Of a stretch of 34,116 nt of DNA, positions 31,652 to 34,116 are shown one piece after another. The notes below the pieces were generated by a model. That model worked only from the letters and a program-made list of their open reading frames with translations, ran no database searches and had not been told where the DNA came from. Numbering within the stretch: position 1 is the first letter of the stretch; each line of letters starts with the position of its first letter. Source of the stretch: an uncultured Acidobacteriota bacterium (GTDB lineage: Bacteria; Acidobacteriota; Thermoanaerobaculia; UBA5066); NCBI GenBank assembly GCA_937888435.1, contig CALAQS010000330.1, forward strand, positions 1-34,116. The letters are read 5' to 3'. Made by a program: the position numbers and the translations under genes.

Positions 31652-33306
31652 GGCCGCGCCAGGAGCAGGGCCTCGTCGCCGCCCACCCGCTGCCGGTCCA
31701 GGACGACGAGCCGCGAGAGGCGGGCGTCCGTCCAGTGCCGCCGCTCGCTCTCGTCGGCGAGCACGAGGGCTCCCGGCGTCCTCTCGACCCATTCCGCGAG
31801 CGCGGCGTCTCTCTTGAAGTGCTCGGTCTTCCGCCGGAGCACGAGAATCGGGTAGCAGCGGTACGTCTCGCCGAAGTACGCGAGCGGCTCGCCGTGGGAC
31901 ACGCGCGGACGGAGGCGCTCGTAAAAGGGCTTCCCGGTCTTCAGGGTGTCGATCGCCGGGAAGACCACCGCGCCCGCCGCGACCTCCCCCGCCGCGAGAG
32001 CCGCGGCAAGAGCGAGCAGCGCGGGAACCGCTTCGCGTCTTCGTCTGACGAGAACGGCGATCGTCCCGGCGGCCCCGAGGCCGATCGGGATCGCGGCGAA
32101 CGGCGCGAGGCCAGCCTGTTCGACCGCGAACCGGCGCGCGGCCGGTGCGAGCGCCGCCGCCCCGATGAAGAGGAGAATCGCCGCGAACGCGACCCAGCTA
32201 CGCACCGCCAAGAGCAGCCCGCGGCTACCCGCCCTAGCCCGGCGTTCCGCCTCCACGGCGAGCGCCGCAACGAGCACCGCCGCGAATGGATACGCGGCTA
32301 GCAAGTACTTGCCCTGCTTTGCCTGCGAGAGAGAGAGGAACACGAAGCTCACCGCGGCGGCCGTCGTCGCGAACCGCAGCTCCGGCCGCTCGCGAAGCAG
32401 GCCCGCGCGCGCGAGGACGAAGGGTGCCGCAAGCGCGAGCGCCGTCCACGGGAAGAAGTCGCTCCACATGCTCTCGCAGTAGAACCACCACGGCTGGATG
32501 TGGTCGAACGCCCGGAAGAAGCGGTTCCAGTTCTGGTTCACGACGAGGTCGTAGGCGTACGCGGGCCCGCCCGCCCGTGCCGCGAAGAAATACCAGGGGA
32601 CGACGAGGAGAAGAAAGACGAAAATGCTTCGAAGGGGTTGCAGACGGCCAAGGAGGCGCAGGGACCTGGCCGTCGCGCAGCGGGTGAGGACGACCAGTCC
32701 CACGATGGCGATCGCGAGAGGGCCCTTGGTCAGCACGGCGAGCGCGATCGAGACACGCAGCACCCAGAGCCAGCGGGTGCCGCGCCCCTCTTCACCTTCT
32801 AAGAAGAACACCGAAACCAGACTGAGCATCAGCAAGCAGGAGAAGAGAGCGTCGACCTGGAGAAACTGGGACTGCCAGAAGACGATCGGCGCGACCGCGG
32901 TGGCGGCGCCCGCGACGAGGGCCTCGCGTTCCCCGCCGCGCCGGCCGGCGAAGGCCGCGGCGCAAAAGACGAGCGCGGCGCCTGCGAGAACGGAGGGCAG
33001 GCGCGTCGCGAAAGGCTTCACGTCGCCGCCGGAGAGCGGCGTCGTCGCCGCCACGGCCCAGTAGAACAGGATCGGCTTCTCCGAGTAAGGCTTCCCGTTC
33101 TCGTAAGGGAGGAGGAGGCTCCTGTGCTCGAGCATTTCCCGCACGTGCTCGGCGAAATCGGGCTCGTCGGGGGCCCAGAAGTCGCGCCCCGCCGCGGCGA
33201 CGAGGTACAGCACGGCCGCCGCCGCTGCAAGAAGGAGGGGGATGCGGAGGGAACCTGGTGCCTCTCTCAAGCGCCCTAACGATACGACGCCGCCTCCGGA
33301 TCGCAT
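31648..33306 (-). CDS. Glycosyltransferase family 39 protein (ArnT/PMT-like)
   Basis: A 552-aa integral membrane protein of the GT-C fold with about 12 hydrophobic helices. The first periplasmic loop has the family acidic motif WAPDEPDFAEHVREML followed by NGKPYSEKPILFYW, as in ArnT and related transferases that move sugars from polyprenyl phosphates to lipid A or proteins. WWFYCESMWSDFFPW and SQAKQGKYLLAAYPF are further typical stretches. The start is ambiguous: ATG at 33306, or TTG at 33270, which would give a tight MREAPGSLRIP N-terminus preceding the first helix. A CTTAGAAGG motif encodes FFLEGEEG (around 165-172) in a loop. The downstream kinase overlaps it. Confidence 0.82.
   Translation of the reverse strand: MRSGGGVVSLGRLREAPGSLRIPLLLAAAAAVLYLVAAAGRDFWAPDEPDFAEHVREMLEHRSLLLPYENGKPYSEKPILFYWAVAATTPLSGGDVKPFATRLPSVLAGAALVFCAAAFAGRRGGEREALVAGAATAVAPIVFWQSQFLQVDALFSCLLMLSLVSVFFLEGEEGRGTRWLWVLRVSIALAVLTKGPLAIAIVGLVVLTRCATARSLRLLGRLQPLRSIFVFLLLVVPWYFFAARAGGPAYAYDLVVNQNWNRFFRAFDHIQPWWFYCESMWSDFFPWTALALAAPFVLARAGLLRERPELRFATTAAAVSFVFLSLSQAKQGKYLLAAYPFAAVLVAALAVEAERRARAGSRGLLLAVRSWVAFAAILLFIGAAALAPAARRFAVEQAGLAPFAAIPIGLGAAGTIAVLVRRRREAVPALLALAAALAAGEVAAGAVVFPAIDTLKTGKPFYERLRPRVSHGEPLAYFGETYRCYPILVLRRKTEHFKRDAALAEWVERTPGALVLADESERRHWTDARLSRLVVLDRQRVGGDEALLLARP
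32788..32813 (-). repeat. Dispersed CTTAGAAGG motif, copy in GT39 gene
   Basis: The minus strand reads GTTCTTCTTAGAAGGTGAAG, extended to the right by AGGGG. In sense orientation it encodes Phe-Phe-Leu-Glu-Gly-Glu-Glu-Gly, with a rare TTA codon, between two membrane helices. Confidence 0.65.
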
Positions 33307-33338
33307 CCTGCGCGACAATCTGCGCCGGAGGGCGCCTC

Positions 33339-33584
33339 ATGGAACACAACTACCTGCACACCTTTCGGATCACTGTGGAGGGCCTGCCGGAACCGCTCGA
33401 ATTCGAGATGTTCCACGAGCTCGCCGACGTCACGGAGGTGACCGACGGCTTCGCGAAGTACGTCGCGCGCCAGGAAGACGACTTCCTGCCGCTCGGCGCC
33501 ACCGCCGCCGTACGCGCGAGCAAGGTGATCCACCTCGTTCACGTGAAGTCCGAAAAAGCGGGAGCCGGGCAGATTTCCGGGTGA
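33339..33584 (+). CDS. Small protein of unknown function
   Basis: An 81-aa protein I do not recognise. It starts MEHNYLHTF and is compact and mixed alpha/beta in character, with several acidic residues (ITVEGLPEPLEFEMFHELADVTEVTDG) and no signal peptide, membrane segment or Cys. The ATG has GGAGG seven bases upstream. It is transcribed divergently from the GT39 gene and followed by a strong intrinsic terminator, so it is a self-contained transcription unit. Codon use matches its neighbours. The good ribosome site and terminator support a real gene. Confidence 0.75.
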   Translation: MEHNYLHTFRITVEGLPEPLEFEMFHELADVTEVTDGFAKYVARQEDDFLPLGATAAVRASKVIHLVHVKSEKAGAGQISG

Positions 33585-33608
33585 GATCCGTGCCCGCTTC
33601 GCACGCGC

Positions 33609-33642
33609 GCACCACCCGCCTGAGAGGCTAGTGGTGCTTTTT
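33609..33642 (+). terminator. Rho-independent terminator after the small gene
   Basis: GCACCAC and GTGGTGC arms with an inner GCCT/AGGC stem, followed by TTTTTCTT on the plus strand. It overlaps the 3' end of the convergent PilZ-like gene, whose last codons (KKKHH) and stop lie in its right half. Confidence 0.85.
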
Positions 33643-34014
33643 CTTGTTCCGCTCGGCCGCCGAGAGAGCGTCGGCCGTCTCGCGGTCGGGGTTCAGGATC
33701 TCCACGCCGAGGCCGAACCGGCCCGATTCGTGGAAGCCGGCGCGCCGCACCACGCGGCAGGTGAAGAACTCGTCGGATTTGAGGTTCGTGACCTGCATCT
33801 CGGTGCCGATGTCCAGGTCCTCCGAGCAGATGAGCAGCGCGCCGCCCTCTCCCACGTTGAGCGTGCAGCCCGCCGTCAGCGGCCGCCCGCCCACCCGGAC
33901 GCCGATGGGGATCACGGCCTTGGCCCGATCTCCCTTGCGATGCTCCTTCGTTCCGGCGGCCTCCCCGACCTCGGGCTTCTTTCTCTTCACCGGGCCATTC
34001 TGTCGATCCCGCAT
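33628..34014 (-). CDS. PilZ-like domain protein
   Basis: A 128-aa protein with a basic N-terminus (VKRKKP) and a small beta-barrel domain like PilZ, which binds cyclic di-GMP. The usual RxxxR and (D/N)xSxxG signature is only partly kept: HRKGDRAK provides two Arg residues spaced like RxxxR, and LNVGEGGALL stands where NxSxxGxxL is expected, with Gly for Ser. FHESGRFGLGVEIL closes the barrel. c-di-GMP binding is therefore plausible but weak. The start at 34014 lacks a ribosome site; a GTG eight codons in is possible. The C-terminus ends in KKKHH. It is convergent with the small gene upstream. Confidence 0.65.
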   Translation of the reverse strand: MRDRQNGPVKRKKPEVGEAAGTKEHRKGDRAKAVIPIGVRVGGRPLTAGCTLNVGEGGALLICSEDLDIGTEMQVTNLKSDEFFTCRVVRRAGFHESGRFGLGVEILNPDRETADALSAAERNKKKHH

Positions 34015-34039
34015 GCGAGAATCAACTCCCTGCCCCGGA

Positions 34040-34116
34040 GGGCCCGTAGCTCAGTTGGATAGAGCAGCGGTTTCCTAAACCGCGTGTCGCAGGTTCGATT
34101 CCTGTCGGGCCCACCA
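34040..34116 (+). tRNA. tRNA-Arg, anticodon CCU
   Basis: A full cloverleaf of 77 bases with acceptor arms GGGCCCG/CGGGCCC, a D-loop with GTTGG, the anticodon stem GCGGT/ACCGC around the loop TTCCTAA, and GGTTCGATTCC in the T arm. CCA is encoded and ends the window. The anticodon CCT at 34074-34076 reads the rare codon AGG. No clear promoter is seen in the 25 bases before it. Confidence 0.95.

Noticed and set aside
73-34116. Horizontal transfer or mobile-element island
   Set aside because: Codon and base use are uniform apart from the short AT-rich motifs; no integrase, transposase, att-like duplication or phage gene was seen, although the tRNA at the right edge could serve as an integration site beyond this window.

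Overview
The window is a dense stretch of high-GC bacterial chromosome (roughly two thirds G+C by eye) with about 31 protein genes and one tRNA. Intergenic gaps are short and many neighbours overlap by 1-4 bases (ATGA, GTGA, TGATG). An LPS-kinase-like protein, a lipoprotein, exported proteins and a CpxP/Spy-like periplasmic protein point to a Gram-negative organism. The gene content and protein style fit a deep-branching heterotroph such as an Acidobacteriota member, but that placement is inference; there is no rRNA or phylogenetic marker here. No phage, transposase, CRISPR array or plasmid gene is visible.

Layout. (1) Positions 73-5473, minus strand: a nucleoside uptake and salvage operon in the order NupC-type transporter, purine nucleoside phosphorylase, cytidine deaminase, an exported MtaD-like amidohydrolase, thymidine phosphorylase. 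(2) 5587-9048, minus: a single-domain globin, phosphopentomutase (deoB) with a membrane-anchored TPR protein, and a Bcp peroxiredoxin carrying a long Ala/Pro/Lys tail. (3) 9076-16071, minus: a beta-oxidation block of TetR/FadR regulator, thiolase, FadB/FadJ-type multifunctional protein, acyl-CoA dehydrogenase and MBL-fold hydrolase. (4) 16128-19579, plus: acetate kinase and phosphoketolase. (5) 19608-22400, minus: long-chain acyl-CoA ligase and carbamate kinase. (6) 22455-24408: a small membrane protein, an SDR lacking the usual catalytic Tyr, and a convergent gene of uncertain (HD-like) family. (7) 24444-29026, plus: a complete BMP-type nucleoside ABC importer (lipoprotein, double ATPase, two permeases). 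(8) 29029-30859, minus: ECF sigma factor, zinc-type anti-sigma factor and Spy-like protein. (9) 30938-34116: GT39 glycosyltransferase plus WaaP-like kinase, a small protein, a PilZ-like protein and tRNA-Arg(CCU).

How the genes fit together. Two independent importers feed nucleosides to the phosphorylases. DeoB converts the pentose-1-phosphates to 5-phosphates, and the phosphoketolase/acetate kinase pair could turn the resulting pentose phosphate into acetyl-phosphate, acetate and ATP. The fatty-acid block is probably controlled by its FadR-type repressor, which has a recognisable FadR-like box over its own start codon.

Most unusual signals. A short AT-rich motif (core CTTAGAAGG, extended GAAGATTTCTTAGAAGGTGAAG) recurs in both orientations and several reading frames, mainly in loops, linkers and termini of unrelated proteins. 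Two exact 30-bp palindromes lie inside conserved enzyme genes (cdd and xfp). A GC-rich stem GCGGCGC/GCGCCGC occurs twice, once inside the ABC ATPase linker. The peroxiredoxin has a histone-H1-like tail. Three genes show the same leaderless-looking promoter geometry.
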